From Platycnemis pennipes (taxonomy: Eukaryota > Arthropoda > Insecta > Odonata > Platycnemididae): 64,000 nt of DNA. The notes beneath the pieces are model-generated. The model ran no database searches. It was not told the origin of the DNA and saw only the letters and a list, made by a program, of their open reading frames with translations. Where the stretch lies: NCBI GenBank assembly GCA_933228895.1, contig OW121846.1:43790107-43854106 (forward strand), given 5' to 3'. Numbering within the stretch: position 1 is the first letter of the stretch; each line of letters opens with the position of its first letter. Shown piece by piece: positions 20,851 to 33,500 of this stretch. A program made the position numbers and the translations under genes.

Positions 20851-23185
20851 ACTGCCGGCCCCGAATTTACCTCCCCCCTATGTCCGCTCGTGAAAAGTTA
20901 CTATCTTTACCTAATTACACCTTTTCTATACGGTAAAAATAACGTACGCTTCATGAGATAAATCGTAGTTCCTTTTTGACGGACCCCGGATCTTATGTAA
21001 CCTTTTCCACTAAACTTATCCGGACTCTCCCGGGTAAGCTTAGTGCTTTACAAGATGCTTCATGTTACTTTCCCCAGTTTGCGTACAAGGTACTATTGAA
21101 GGACTTTGTCGAACACTTCTTTGAAATCCATAAATAGGTACCTACCGAATTCACTCACTTTCATTGTAATATTTCGGAAACCAATCTTTTATTTAATTTT
21201 TCACTCGAACACAGCATAATCTTACGGATGTAATGGAAAATGATTACACTTCTGCATCTGTAATGTATAAGATTCGGCTAGTGGTTAAACTCATCGTCGG
21301 CTAAAAATAAGAGGTTTGCTTAATATAGAAAGAAACATACATTAGACTAATTGTGTAATAAATATTAGAAAATTGCCATAAAAGAAAACAAAAACGCAAT
21401 AATTGGATAGCCTGGACTAAAGATGAGGGTGTATGGAGGACAGCATACAATGTTAATGGTATAAGTTATCGAGATAGGAATAATAAACAGCTGAAAAATG
21501 ATAGCCATGAAAGTGCATAAGGGGAACGATATCTCAGAAATTCGTATAACTGTTTGAAGTAAAATATTATTTTTAGTTTTAAATTAAATTACTGGCTCTT
21601 TCCATTCACAGCTTGAGCCGCAAACACGGTTCAAAATTTAGTAACCCAAGCACTATTACTCTCGCGACGACTGTTACTTATACACGAAGATTTTCACCCT
21701 TCATCTGAGCGGTCCGATGCCTCAAGTGTCCAAGCTCGACCGAAGAATAACCAACAAATATATACAACAAGGGCATGATAGCCCACCAAACCCACTCCAG
21801 AAAGGCCTTACAGGCCAGCACTGTCCATACCGGTCAGCACTGTGCATGTGTGAAATCACACTGCACCATACATAGCTTGGAGGCGACTATGACCGCTATT
21901 TTGCTTCATTTTACGCATACATTTATTTTTAGTTTCATACAGAGTACTAAGATTTTTCAGTACCAATATTTCTCATTCTCCTTTTAAAGGGAATAGAAAG
22001 ATAGATCTCGAAAATAATATACATCACTTACATATAATTTGACATTTTTTTTGGGCAAAATAATCACATTTGTACTTTTAGCATTTTTATTTTGTCAACG
22101 AGAGGGAGCTTCTCAATTTTTACTTTAATACTGAAATATTATCGCACACCGTCATTGACGTTGTTGCCAACAGTGGTCAATTAGACAACAGTTACTTTGT
22201 GATATAAATATATCAACACCTTTCATAGCATTTCTATGGCCTTACAGTACGTTCAATATCATGAAAGAATTCACGCATAAAATCATAACCTCTGTTTTAA
22301 AACTAGGACTGCGTAAGAATTCTCGTTGTTCTCACTGGAAGGAACGGGACATTGTTACTCATAAAATATCGACATAAAATGTTGGCGATCGATTTTCGGC
22401 TTTTAGCACAAATTCCACATAATCATATCTTGCGATACATTTATCTTGTATCTAAAATATGCAGCGGGTTAATTGCTTTCTCATTGTGATTGGATGTTAT
22501 TTCTGCCATTGAAGGCTAGCAGAGGTTTATACCCTGAAAACATTTCTGCTTTTGCACATGTCATAAGAAGTTATCATTTCCTGCCAGTATACATTGAAAC
22601 TCGATTGTTATTGCAGTTGTCCTTGGTTAAATACATCAGTTTGATGCGTCAACATCTCTTCAGCAGGCCACTTCATTGAATACTATCGCTGAACATTTCA
22701 CCTGACTTCCATCTCTTCGCTAATATGCTTATTTTTACTCTTAAGGTAATTGACATGTGCGTCTAACCACCAGCTTGTCATCTACAGCTAGGTGTGTGTT
22801 TTAAAGAATATATATGTGAACTCCTTGACTTCACCATGAACCTATTTTTTTGTCTCTTAGACTAATTCCGAATCATTATTTTCGGTTGCAAATTAAAATT
22901 ATACATAATATTTTATGGTTATCAGTCCAGCATTTCCTGGTCTTTCTCGTTAAAGACCAGGAAAAAGCGTAAATTTCATCATATACCGTTTTTACTGTTG
23001 CGAGACCGAGACAAAACTGCTTGTCTGCCATGTAACCCCTGCTCAAAACATTTACAATTAAAATATGATTGCCAGGACATGTAAAATAAAAGTTGAAGTA
23101 GAAAATTATTAAAATATAATAATTAAACATAAATATGCTCGCAATTTATCAGTATTAATACCAGATAAAACATGGTGTACAAATA
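20850..23185. other. Unassigned sequence
   Basis: 2.3 kb without a convincing gene, tail or terminal repeat. Open frames at 21775, 22473 and 22876(-) are short and motif-free. One short foldback around 22940-22970 (gaccagg...cctggtc) is visible. Confidence 0.4.
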
Positions 23186-23680
23186 CTTTTGCACGTCATG
23201 TTTTCTCAGTTTTTTAATTATGATGCATTGTGTTTACAGTTTTTCCTTACAATAGAAACAATGTCGTTTTAATTTTTGTCGGCGGTCGAATACATTGACT
23301 GTACTCCTGGAAATGCCTTCTCTGCCTAGCGTCATGAGATTCCTCCAGTATTACTCGCAGCGTTCTTCCCATTCGGCGATGAATCATCTCCCATGACACC
23401 CTGCTTCGGCCGCTGAGAGGGAGTCCCTCTGGTGTCCGGCATATCTTCACCTTCCCCTCCTACTTGCCTTCTCCCCATCTTCTCTCTCCTCTCCTCAGCC
23501 CTGCCTCTCCTCCTCCTTCCCGCCTCCCCTTCCCCTAACTTCCCACTCCGCTTCCTCAGACGCCTACCACATTGCCCTCGAAACATAAAGATCCCTCCTT
23601 CCCCACTGCTCTTCCTCTTATCTCGTCCTTCGCCTCTTCGCCGTCTGCTGCTGACCACTAGTTTGTGTTTTTTTTACCGA
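23185..23680 (-). repeat. Dispersed repeat, copy 1 (G/A-rich unit + conserved end)
   Basis: On the minus strand a very G/A-rich 240-bp stretch (23680-23440) leads into a conserved segment read as MGDDSSPNGKNAASN and then tgacgctaggcagagaaggcat. Copy 2 at 25380-25790 has the same order (IGDDSSQSRKNTASE). The distal 160 bp recurs at 23890-24045. Possibly the 3' end of an unidentified LINE. Confidence 0.55.
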
Positions 23681-23889
23681 ACAGTACGCTAATGTCAGGT
23701 TACTCCTCAAGTCTTCAGCATTTATATATTTTAAAAATATTCAGGATCAATTATTCTTTATGAATGCTTTGCCTTGCATCATTGCGAAATGACTTATTTG
23801 TCTAAAATTCTAAAAAAATGTAAAATCTAACCTTGCATTTTCTCTTGGTAAATAAATGTAATCTCAAAAACACCATAGTTTCTTCAAAT

Positions 23890-24045
23890 GGTACTTTTCA
23901 GTCATGTTTTCTCTGTTTTATAATATTGATGTATTGTGTTTACAGTTCTTCCTAACAATAGAACAATGTCGTTTTAATGTTTGTCCGCGGTGAGAATGGA
24001 TTAACTGTACCTACTCCTGGTGCCTAGCGTCATGAGATTCCTTTA
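23890..24045 (-). repeat. Partial second copy of the distal repeat segment
   Basis: Closely matches 23185-23345 in the same orientation: tcatgttttctc, then gtgtttacagttcttcctaa, acaatgtcgttttaat and gcctagcgtcatgagattcc are all shared. Lacks the G/A-rich unit. Confidence 0.75.
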
Positions 24046-24049
24046 TGAA

Positions 24050-24464
24050 ATTTTGTTGACTTTTGTGGAAACTTTGTGGAAACGTTTGATATCCACGTTA
24101 AATAAAAAGATGACTGGATATATTACCACCTCACTGTTCTTTCAAACCGTTTGGAGTATTGTACCCTGATGATGGCATATTGTGTTCAAACCAAGGTCGG
24201 AGGTGTGGTAGTCGTTTAAGTGTGGGAATTGTACCAGCGATATTTTTATTTAACATGGATCTTCACAAGGTAATATTGTCTTCAATAAGGCAACCAAAAG
24301 CTTATCCAAATGTTCACATCAAAATATCACAGGCGAGTAAATATGACATCAGGTTTGTTGGAAATGGTGAGGAATAGCATCCTCACGGAAGCCTGATAGG
24401 TCAAATTTTATTTCCTTTTTTGGTAATGACTTCAATATAGTTGGTCAAAGTATTAATCTCTGCC
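24050..24464. other. Unassigned sequence
   Basis: A 72-codon plus frame at 24159-24377 has a vaguely reverse-transcriptase-like patch (VPAIFLFNMDL) but no supporting motif. Confidence 0.3.
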
Positions 24465-25262
24465 TTTGATGAGGTTCTTAATCTGCGAATTAGGAATGAA
24501 GATAACAGGAAATCGTTTATTAAGGATTCAGAATCAATTGGTGCAGCTTCTGTGAAATTTTGGAAAAGGAGTAGCTCCCCCCTGAGGTCTTATCGTAGGT
24601 GCTGCGTTGAAAGCATAAGGTATTTAGGTTTAACAATCAAAGAGTACTTGGGGAATGTGATGAGAAGACAAAAGAGCAATGATATTTTTCGTTTGTTAGA
24701 CCCCACCCGGAGTATATAGCCAGAGTATGGGATCCGAATGAATTAGTTTTGATCAGAGAATTAGACGGTGTGCAGCGTAGAGCAGCTTTGTTGGTTAAAA
24801 GGTGTTACGATAGGTTTAGTTGTGTTTCAGAATTAATGAAAGAAGGCTAAGTTAGGCTAAAGTACAGATTAAATCTCTTACAGATTTAAATCGGATAGCT
24901 CAACTGAAAATGTTAGGCATATATTAAAACACCAGCGTAATATGCTAGATTCGGCCAGATAAATAAGATTAGAGAAATAGATTGCCGTACTAATAGATTC
25001 AAAATGTAATTTTTCCCCCGTACAATAAGAGAATACAATAGGCAGTATAGCAAAGGGATAGGTAGGGGAAATATTTTAGAAAAGTCTGTAGTAGCATTAT
25101 GCATGGGTTAACAAATAATCCCGTAATTACTATGTCGATACTAGCGATCTAGTTGCATGAGACCCTATAGTAGCTTGTTTGCATGTCAATATACTATGCT
25201 TGGTGATCTTCACCCCCTGCCACGCACCCTCTCGGCGGCTAGCAGGGTATCGAATAGATGTG
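24465..25262 (+). mobile_element. CR1-like LINE, subfamily A, degenerate fragment
   Basis: Aligns with 18405-19330 of the intact copy with internal deletions. It keeps gagtacttggggaatgtgatg, cagcgtagagcagctttg and the ttttcccccgtacaataagag segment, and ends with the hairpin (25212-25250). No TAGATG array beyond tagatgtgg. Confidence 0.85.
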
Positions 25263-25289
25263 GATCCAATTGTCTTATTGGATCAAACA

Positions 25290-25365
25290 AAATCAAATAT
25301 CTAACGTAGAATGCACTAAATATATAGGCGTCACTCTTACTGACAAGATATGATTTTGAAATAAA
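25290..25365 (+). mobile_element. Small CR1-like reverse transcriptase scrap
   Basis: Reads approximately NVECTKYIGVTLTDKI, matching the KYLGVTLTRDLSW block of CR1-like ORF2. About 75 bp only. Confidence 0.5.
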
Positions 25366-25379
25366 ATAGAAACAATCTC

Positions 25380-25790
25380 TACTGCCATTAAATATACTCA
25401 TGGTCCAGAGTAATTCTTGACGGAAAAGAGAATGCATCGATTGCCTTCTCTGCACATTGTCGTGATATTACTTCACTTGCTGTATTCTTCCTGCTCTGAG
25501 ATGAATCATCCCCTATGTCGCTCAGCTTCGGCAGCCGAGTGATTCTGCGAATCGAGAGATCTAAGCCCACCAGCTTCCCTCCCCTCTCCAAACCTCTCCC
25601 TCCCTTCCCCGCAACAGGCCTCGACATGCCACCCGCCCCCACCTACCATCCACAATCCCCCACCCTCTCCCCCCTCTTCGCAACACTCCCTCCCCAAACC
25701 CTTTCCTCTCCTGCCGTCCAGCCCTTCCATTCCGAAGGGGACCAAGCTGTTATCGAAACATGAGGATTCTTCCTTCCCAGCCGCCCTTCT
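25380..25790 (-). repeat. Dispersed repeat, copy 2 (G/A-rich unit + conserved end)
   Basis: Minus-strand order is the same as copy 1: a G/A-rich block (25750-25560), then ccgaagctgagcgacatagg, ggatgattcatctc and ggcagagaaggca-like sequence. The two copies differ by many substitutions and small gaps. Confidence 0.55.
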
Positions 25791-27070
25791 TCGCTATCAG
25801 CCCTCATTCATCCGATCTCCACAATCCACAATCTCCACAATGTCCACTGCGGCGGCTGCGAGTAAATTTGTGACATCACGCATTTTACGGTTTACCCCTG
25901 GACGAGATTCTAACCCAAGGATTTTGAGTTGCCTGATAGGTTTGTTAACAATCTACCTACCGAGGCCGGCTAATTGAAAATTATTTGCCCATCAAGCCAG
26001 TCCGGTAGTATGAATGTTTTCATCTTGAGGAAAATACTGGCAACATCTATCGGATAAACTACAAAGCGACGATATACCACTCAGAATATATGCAAACACC
26101 CCGTAGATAATTGAGAGTAACAGTTTTAATTCTAAAAGATAAGTAATACATAACTTTCAAAAATATATTTACCATTATCTTCTGGATAATCGACCGGCCA
26201 AAGAATACTTACAAAGAATAGGGCATTTTTTCAAATGAGAGTCCGCCTCTTAATCTTGGACGTGTCAGTAAATGTGTAGAATTTATTTTACGTGATTCGT
26301 GATACGTGATTCAAATCAGTCATTGAACTTTCTTTATCCTAATTTTCCTATACTTTGGAAATAATTTTGGGATACTGGTATTTTCATTGTTTTTCTCATT
26401 TCCATGCTTTCTCAGTATCGCAATGCAATAGCTATGTACCCAAGGTTTATTTGCCTATGTAAATGTCGTGCTCCATATCCAATCGTCCGTATCATATACT
26501 TTCTCCAAATGTTCTTCTCAACTAGTTTGACTCTGTTTTTGGTTCGTCCAAAACTTTATATGAATTTTTTATGCAGAATACGAATTTTTCCCTATCATAC
26601 CCACAAATATTATCCTAAACACCAAGAAGATTACGCCTTTGTCTTCCTTTCTCTGTTCTTTCCTATTTGAAAAAATTGACTTCCTCACGCTAACGCCACT
26701 CTGTTCATCATCAGTATTTCAATCCTAGGATTGGTGTACTGCAGCCCTCCAGTCACCTTGTTCGATCATTTAAATAACAACGTAGCATAATGCAGTCAAA
26801 TGAACTCACGGCCTCTTATTTTCGTAAATGACCTAGCGATATTTCGCAGTTATGCGACACTTCCTGCAGCTGAGAGACATGGCCAAATGACTCTCCGCAG
26901 CTGGTCGCATGTTTTTAATCAATACCTTGTTTGCATTTATTTTCAAACCACAATTAAATGGGATTTTGCATATGGTTATTGAAGTCCTTTTCAATTTCTA
27001 CAAGTAACTAGAAAATGTTATTCTATTGGACGCTGACAAAGGTAAGTTTCCAGTAAACGCCAGCCTACAA
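25790..27070. other. Mostly unassigned; tiny RTE tail at 26715-26765
   Basis: atttcaatcctaggattggt followed by ctgcagccctcca at 26720-26755 is the RTE-like 3' end on the minus strand, about 50 bp. Nothing else is recognised. Confidence 0.5.
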
Positions 27071-27074
27071 CGTC

Positions 27075-27705
27075 TTGTTTACGGATATCATTAATGCTGC
27101 CAGTATATGGGATCCCTACGAAATCGGTCTAAATGATGAAGTTGAATGTGTGCAGCGAAGATCGGTAAGATTTGCAAAGGGAGGATACGATAACCATAAT
27201 AGCGTAACTAGTCTATTATATGTATTAAAATGGGAATCATTGTCAGATCGCAGGTCGAAATTTAGATTAAACTCTTAAATAAATTCCAAGTTAATATTTT
27301 CAGTGATGACGTTAAAAATATTTTGCGAAACCGAATTCACTATGGTAGACTGGACCATGATTACATAATTGGAGAAATTGATTGCCGAACTGACAGAATC
27401 AAAATGTCCATTTTTCCTCGTACAATTACGGATATGAATAGCGGTAAATATGTCCAATACGAGTGAATCAATTCATAGCATAGGTAGTTGCATGTTGGTA
27501 TAAGAACTTGAAGGTAACTCAACTAACAGCACGTTTTTGCTTGCTCACTTTACTATTTTTATCTTTTTAAATAGTGAAGTTTAGACTAATGTATTAATAT
27601 TAATCATCTTTTATGAATGATGTGTAGTGCATGTTTGGTGAGAATTCACCCCCTACCACCCAACTTTATGGTGGCCTGCAGGATATTATGTATATGTAGA
27701 TGTCG
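27075..27705 (+). mobile_element. CR1-like LINE, subfamily B, 5'-truncated copy
   Basis: Starts at the LNDEVECVQRRSVRFAKGGYDN region of ORF2, then a broken C-terminus. The B-type 3' region (aacttgaaggtaactcaact) and the hairpin variant ccctaccacc...ggtggcctgcagg close the copy. Dead. Confidence 0.85.
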
Positions 27706-27729
27706 GTCATTTTCTCCGTCTGGTCCTTA

Positions 27730-28735
27730 AGCTGATTATTGTCTAACTAGCTCCGAGGTTTTCCCTGAATTCGACTTGGTTTTCCGAAAGGTTCCCTTAA
27801 ATCTTTCCAACCATTCCTTGTCTGACTATCCGAGTAGTAATTTCTATGTGTGTGATTTTTGTTTGTGTGAATGTTTTGAGTTCTTCGCATTTCTCTGTCC
27901 TTGGTTTCTTCGGAACTGGTTTGTTTCTCTGTTTTAAAAGTCCTCTGGTATTCTTCCATTGCCGTAATCATCTTTGTTTATTACAAAGAGGATATCCTTT
28001 GCCTTGATCCCGAGTACCTTGATGATTTTCCCATTTTTTAACCCCTGCTGGCCACTTGTTTTTTCTTAGGTCTATCGGATCTATCGCTTCTCAGTTTATC
28101 AGGGCCCCGCCCCGTTCGTCTTCTTCTGTCTTGATTTCTTGAGTGTTTTTGGCGCTAATAGAGCTCTTCGATGTAATATTTCTATCACTTCCCTATGCCT
28201 TCCTGCTTTATAAATATCTTTCTACACTATTCTTTGTTCAGAGATGTTCTATGTTCAGAGATCTCGCTTTTCTTTTTCCTAACTGTGCCCACGCTAGTTC
28301 TTGAGCCATTTCGGATTTTCATTACGTTATGTTGTCATTTATTTCTTCACAGCAGTGTTCTATTTATTCTTCCTTAACTTTCTTGAAATTTAGTATTACT
28401 TATTTCGCAACTTCTTATAATGCACTTTCTCAACTCCGCAATTTGAATAATTATTATTTCTTCATTCCTACACGAGGTTTTCTATTTGAGTCGTTATAGC
28501 CTCTGGGTTTGCCTCACCACTCTCACGAGCTGCTCATATGCTTCTTCTGAAATGATCATATTTATATCATTCCATCTTCTTCTTATGCTAGTCTCCTTCA
28601 CTTCCAATTTTGCAGTGATGATTGAGGTGAACCATCTCTTATTTATTTTTCTTCCAGTGTTTTTTGTTCCATCTTTGTGCCTTCGTAATCCTATTCATCT
28701 TCTTGAATCGCAAGCGGTTGACCATAATCGCTAGA
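27730..28735 (-). mobile_element. Degenerate LINE reverse transcriptase region
   Basis: On the minus strand, broken frames contain GVKNGKIIKVLGIKAKDILF followed by INKDDYGNGRIPEDF. This resembles the early reverse transcriptase region (aelik...iy..g.iP.df) of RTE/craft-type LINEs. Upstream is a basic linker, KKKSEISEHRTSLNK. The distal half repeats at 9595-9990. No catalytic box is preserved, so clade assignment is tentative. Confidence 0.5.
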
Positions 28736-28880
28736 TTATGGCACGAGGGTATGTGGCAGAGGGTGAAGATCACCAAGCATGCTCTATTAACATGCACTAG
28801 GCTACTACATAGAAACGTTAGATAATTAGGTCAAATGCAGCTAGGTGGTTAGTAACTGCTCAACTTAATACATTAAGGAA
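28736..28880 (-). mobile_element. CR1-like subfamily A tail
   Basis: cacgagggtatgtggcagag then ggtgaagatcaccaagcatg is the complement of the A-type tail (gcatgcttggtgatcttcac). It is joined directly to the LINE region at 27730-28735. Confidence 0.75.
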
Positions 28881-29255
28881 TTAATTACTAGTTATATAAT
28901 CAGTACAATCGTCCTAACTTCACAAGAAAGAACAACAAGCTCGGAATGGTGGCAAATTCCTACTTTCAAGATCCCAATTTCTAGCCAGCTTTATCTAGTT
29001 GGTGTACCTTCGGTAAGTAAGCATTACTTACACCAGTCAGGTATGGACCTCCAATTAATTATTTTCATTCTACCATCCTGCCTGACGCCACGTCTTTTAG
29101 ATACGTTCATCCATTTTCCTATCATCGGAAGTCATGATATTGATCATCTTTATTCCATTCGTGCCCAATATCTTTCCCTCTGTACTTGCCTTTTCAGGTT
29201 ACTTGTACTGCTTTATGTGCGTTGCCCTTTGTATCGGAGAAAGAAGCCATTAAAA
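28880..29255. other. Unassigned sequence
   Basis: Nothing recognised. The 147-codon plus frame at 29043-29486 runs into the dispersed repeat and has no motif. Confidence 0.35.
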
Positions 29256-29259
29256 GATT

Positions 29260-29755
29260 ATTCATGCTATTCGTTTTGCTATAAATATCGATATGGTTCC
29301 CATAGTAACATTGTGACTTATTTATCGAAAAAATATCTACTTCGATCGATTTACCATTTTGACTTCCACAGGGAGAAAATTAATAAAAATGTTTGCTTAT
29401 GTTTATTTAATGCACGAAATAGCTCCTTCTTCATAGCAAACACTTATGGAATAGAAAGCGTTAAGGTAGAATTCCGGGAATGGTGATAACGATGATTCAA
29501 GCGGGAAATTTTGATGCAAGCGTAATAAAATCGTAAACTAGTTCTAAGCTCTTGTAGTCTTTAGACGTTAGTACCATAGTGTTTTTACCTTTACCTTTAG
29601 TACCTTTAGATTAGTGTTGTATTCAAGCTCCTAGGGTTTTCTGTCTTACTGTCCATGGAATGAAGTCTCTTCGAAGGTCTCAATGGAAGTAGAAGCTTCA
29701 TCCATCGTTTATGACTTGCTGAAGTGTGCATGACTAGCATTTTTATCAGAATTAC
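29260..29755 (-). repeat. Unknown dispersed repeat, inverted partner of 34040-34560
   Basis: The reverse complement aligns with 34040-34560 along its length. Anchors are cataaacga(t/c)gga, ccattgaga-cttc/cattc, ttccatggacagtaagaa-like, then aaatcgatcgaagtagatat followed by aataag. I estimate 70-80 percent identity by eye. Family unknown, no coding frame shared. Confidence 0.7.
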
Positions 29756-30059
29756 ACCAAGGTTAAAAAAATATTATGGTTAATTAGTTAAAGTTTTAAA
29801 TTATTGTGCGCTAGCCTTGGAAGTCAATAATTAAGAAAACCTGCGGGTAATTGATAAGTTTCTCTTAAGGATGGTCATTAAAAATGTATATTGGAAATAA
29901 TGGTACTAAAAAAGTATTTATATCTCTAGAGAAGTAGGTGAGTTATTCAAGAAATTACTATTAATATCACTCAAATTATCCAGAGAACTGAAGTTCTACT
30001 AAATAACATAGATGCTTTTTCTTTCTCTCTCTGCATATGGTACTTGCTTATGTAATACA
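29756..30059. other. Unassigned sequence
   Basis: AT-rich, nothing recognised. Confidence 0.35.
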
Positions 30060-30330
30060 GTAAATTAGTGGTCCATAATTGACTGACTTGTGGACAGGAA
30101 TTCCAGTCCAAAACTAAGATTGATTTGACGCACTTCATTCTCCTATCAGCTATCCTCTTCATATTTACGTGATACTTCCTTGTGACATCCTTCACTAATC
30201 GCTCTATGTATTTCATACTAGTGCTACCATTGTTATTCTTTGCAAACCCTTTTTCCTCGACGACTGCCTACATCAGGGTATCATGTCTCAAAAGATGGAT
30301 CATTAAGCCCTTTTCAATTTCGCTCCTTCA
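30060..30330 (-). mobile_element. RTE-like LINE 3' fragment, old
   Basis: The minus-strand frame ending near 30110 begins MKYIERLVKDVTRKYHVNMK and continues RIADRRMKCVKS. This is homologous to MRYMEQVVKNVKEKNYV at 9255-9316 and the following KRLADRRIEW codons. More diverged than the 20336 copy. Confidence 0.7.
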
Positions 30331-31000
30331 ACATGGAATTTATTTATATATTTTGGCACTTTTATTTAATATGGTAAATTTAAACTCATCCACACTCTCC
30401 TAAACAAAATTAGCAAAGTAAAGTTTAAATTTAAAGAGTAACGAAGATGCCATATTTCAAGAGGGCGGTTACTTGGAACCGATATCGCTATTTTGTGCAC
30501 TAAATTGTTAGATGTAAACAAAATATATCAATTCTAGTGAAATAATAAATCTTTTAACCAGAGCCATTCACTCTTAAAACAAAAATTAAAATTATCAGAA
30601 GGTGACACCCACTAAACGAGCTGAGTTAAGGATATCCACGTCATAAACCTCCGTACTTAGCTGTATTTGCATTGAGAAAGAATGAGTTTTAAAACTGTTT
30701 CACTCCCTTCAGAGTTGTTCCTGATTTGATACCTTATCAAAGTTGTATGTATTACTTCTTAAAAATGTGTGAATGAGTCCACCTGACTCGTGAAATTTTT
30801 GACCCAGTGATGGTTTTAGAAATCACCATGTTATTTATTACTGCCAAGTCTGGGATATTATATAAATTATGAACGGATCACGTCTTTGATAACGCTATAA
30901 GTAAGAAAAACCTTGCCATTTTTTCAACAATGCTTACCCCGTAATTCCCTCAGGATTTGAACACTTCACAAGCATAGGGAGGCTTGCCCCTTCGGGAGAC
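30331..31000. other. Unassigned sequence
   Basis: Nothing recognised. Confidence 0.35.
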
Positions 31001-31004
31001 CGAA

Positions 31005-31450
31005 TCATATAGTGAACGAGAAATAGAGCCGGCAACTTGATAAGTCCCAACTTACCTGGTACAAGTTTCTCCGAGATGAAATGTACCGCATTGGATTATG
31101 AATAATTTTTTCGCCGTACTTGTGTCCCTTTTTCGAACCCCTCATCACGGCGTCGCAAGTTATATTATCTTGGCAATCGGATGCCTTCTCATGCAACGCC
31201 TCCGCTTTGCTATACACGTCGCCTGGTGCTCTCTTTTGTTGCTGGACATAAGAACGAGGATCGAACTCGGCTGTCTCCCCCTCGGCTGTCTCTTCAAGTT
31301 CCCGAAGCATATGTTTGGGTTTCCGCAATTTTCTGCCGAAATTTAACATAGCGGGTGAAAACCCCGTCGTTTCAGGGAAAGTTGACCGCAAGGCAAACGA
31401 GATCTGAAAGACCTTTTTCCCAGAAGCATAGATCGCCTTTACAAAAAATC
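31005..31450 (-). pseudogene. Ty3/gypsy integrase C-terminal remnant
   Basis: The minus frame starts near RSTFPETTGFSPAMLNFGRK, continues LRKPKHMLRELEETAEGE and then drifts out of frame. Adjacent frames give NLRRRDEGFEKGTQV and VHFISEKLVP. This is the region after the catalytic core of gypsy-type integrases (a T-G-x-[ST]-P then FGR motif, and the basic linker before the GPY/F module). No LTR, catalytic core or other domain is seen nearby. It differs from the integrase of the element at 47800, so it is a separate lineage. Confidence 0.7.
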
Positions 31451-33430
31451 AAACTCCTGATTTTTAGTGTCATATTGATACTTTCACACATATTACCAAG
31501 GTGTGGCAAGAAGCGACGTGACTATTTCTCGTCCACCTACCGATTCTGAGGACTATGGTCTCTCGTGGAAATTTTATAGCATCCGCTTTTCTCACGAAAC
31601 TTGGATCGACTATTTTGTGGGTTTTTTGATACTTCTCTGTCGGCCTTCAAGGCATTTATTCAGAACAATATATTTCCGTCCAACTTTATGGCAATTCTTG
31701 GGAGAATTGTACTCTATCACACTTCCGCAGTTCTTGAGCAATGGGACTTCTCTCAGCTGACTCTTCCTCGTACGTTTTATTTTTTGGTGCTTAGAACAAA
31801 TTATACCCAAAGGAGATGGAATGAAAATTTTACTCCTTCTGCTGTAAAGATAATCGTAATTAATATTTTTGGGGTGTTCATGATGGATTAAATTTTAACG
31901 ATAATTCATTGGTCAATGAACGAAAAAAATTAGGCATAATATTATTTTAGGTTGTTATCAGCTGCAAATGCTTTCAATGTCGGTTATTTTTTCATTTCAT
32001 TCAATAACTTCAATGCAATTTGATTTGCATGCAAACGAGTACGTTGTAAATTCCTTAAAAATTTATAAGCAATAAATGGACAAGTAGGCATTGATTTTGC
32101 TTTTCAGGACTTCTTCTCCTCCAACAGTGCATAACAGGCAACAGTCTCTCCCGGCAGGAAACAGCTGCATAAAATAGTGTCTACATTCCCCTGTTGGCAA
32201 GGGAATATTGCTAGCTTTACAAGCCCCGTCAAAATTAGGTCTATTTAGAATACCAGATTAATTCCTGACCCAACTCCTAAATAATTAACATGACTTTATT
32301 CAGATACAATTACGCCTTTTATATCAACAAATATTCCAAATTAATGAAAAGTGCATTTTTGGACTTCATTTCAGATCCTTATCCACCCAAAAGGAGGATA
32401 TTATTTCCAGAGATTTGTTAAATGTTACTTTTTGCGTTCGAAAAAATCCCTAAATGCAGGACCAGATGACTATACTAGGTTTCCTGTATTCATGATTCAT
32501 GTATTTCAACTTAACCGAAAGCACAAAGTTTGTAAATTTCATAACGTGTTTTGTACACTTATTCACGATTGCATATTTATGTATATGCATACCCGGTTAT
32601 CGAATAGTCCACGTCCTCAGTTGGAAAATGTGCAAGATCTAGACACATAAATCATAAAAGAGAAGGACATGTATTTGAGGATGTTGGAAAAGGAATCGAC
32701 AGGATGAATGGAAATGTAAGGGACGAGTAAAGTAGGGGGAAAAGCAAGGTGCGCCAGCGGTGATAGTAGATTATTACAGGGGAGCGGGAGAGGGAGTGGT
32801 GAAGGAGGAAACTATTGGGGTAAATTGACAACCAGAAGGGGAGGTGGGGAGCATACTCATTGCTGCTTATTTATTTCCGCCACCATTTGTGTCATCTTCT
32901 AGCTCATTTGAAACATAGAAATATGTTTCCCGCAAGTGGCAGCAACATATTCGATTGGATTTGCGCTACACAACACGGAGCGAATCCGCGCAAATGTGCG
33001 ATTTGAAGGCGATGATTGGCGCCTTATTCCCTTCTGAATGAATTAAAAGTGATTAAGTTTTATATTTTATTATTCATGCAGCCTCACCCACAGATCAACA
33101 TTTAGAGAGGGAATACAGAGCATATGCGACGCTAGAAGACCTTAACATATGAAGGAATTTCAGGAAGGGCAAGAAATGGTATAAGTATTATCGTCATTTA
33201 AGAGCATTGATGGAAAAGATTAAAGTCACAATAAGAAATAGCATAGGGCAAGTCACATTTGATTCTGAAAGACAGATAAAATGTGATCTAAAAAATCCTT
33301 GCAAACCAGATGTACACCATTAAACTAATCAAAGCTCTCCTTATTCTTCTAAAACATTCAACATATTATACCCCGCCACCATATTGAGAACGCATATGTC
33401 ATCACCACTGGCAAAAGAAATAATATTGAG
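31450..33430. other. Unassigned sequence
   Basis: About 2 kb. Overlapping open frames at 31503-31891 have no motif. A G/A-rich patch lies at 32660-32850. No repeat family is recognised. Confidence 0.35.
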
Positions 33431-33439
33431 ATATTATTG

Positions 33440-33500
33440 CCGTGACGGGAAAAACATTAGCCTCCCACCCCGAAGTCTATGGTTCAAATCCCAGAGAATG
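33440..33500 (+). repeat. Possible tRNA-like B box
   Basis: GGTTCAAATCC at 33481-33491 is an exact B-box consensus, about 45 bp after a weak A-box-like stretch. Not enough for a SINE call on its own. Confidence 0.25.

Noticed and set aside
24159..24377. Possible RT block (VPAIFLFNMDL)
   Set aside because: A single weak patch without the preceding or following RT boxes in any frame.
29043..29486. A 147-codon plus-strand open frame
   Set aside because: No motif or splice context, and half of it overlaps the dispersed repeat at 29260-29755, whose partner has no matching frame.
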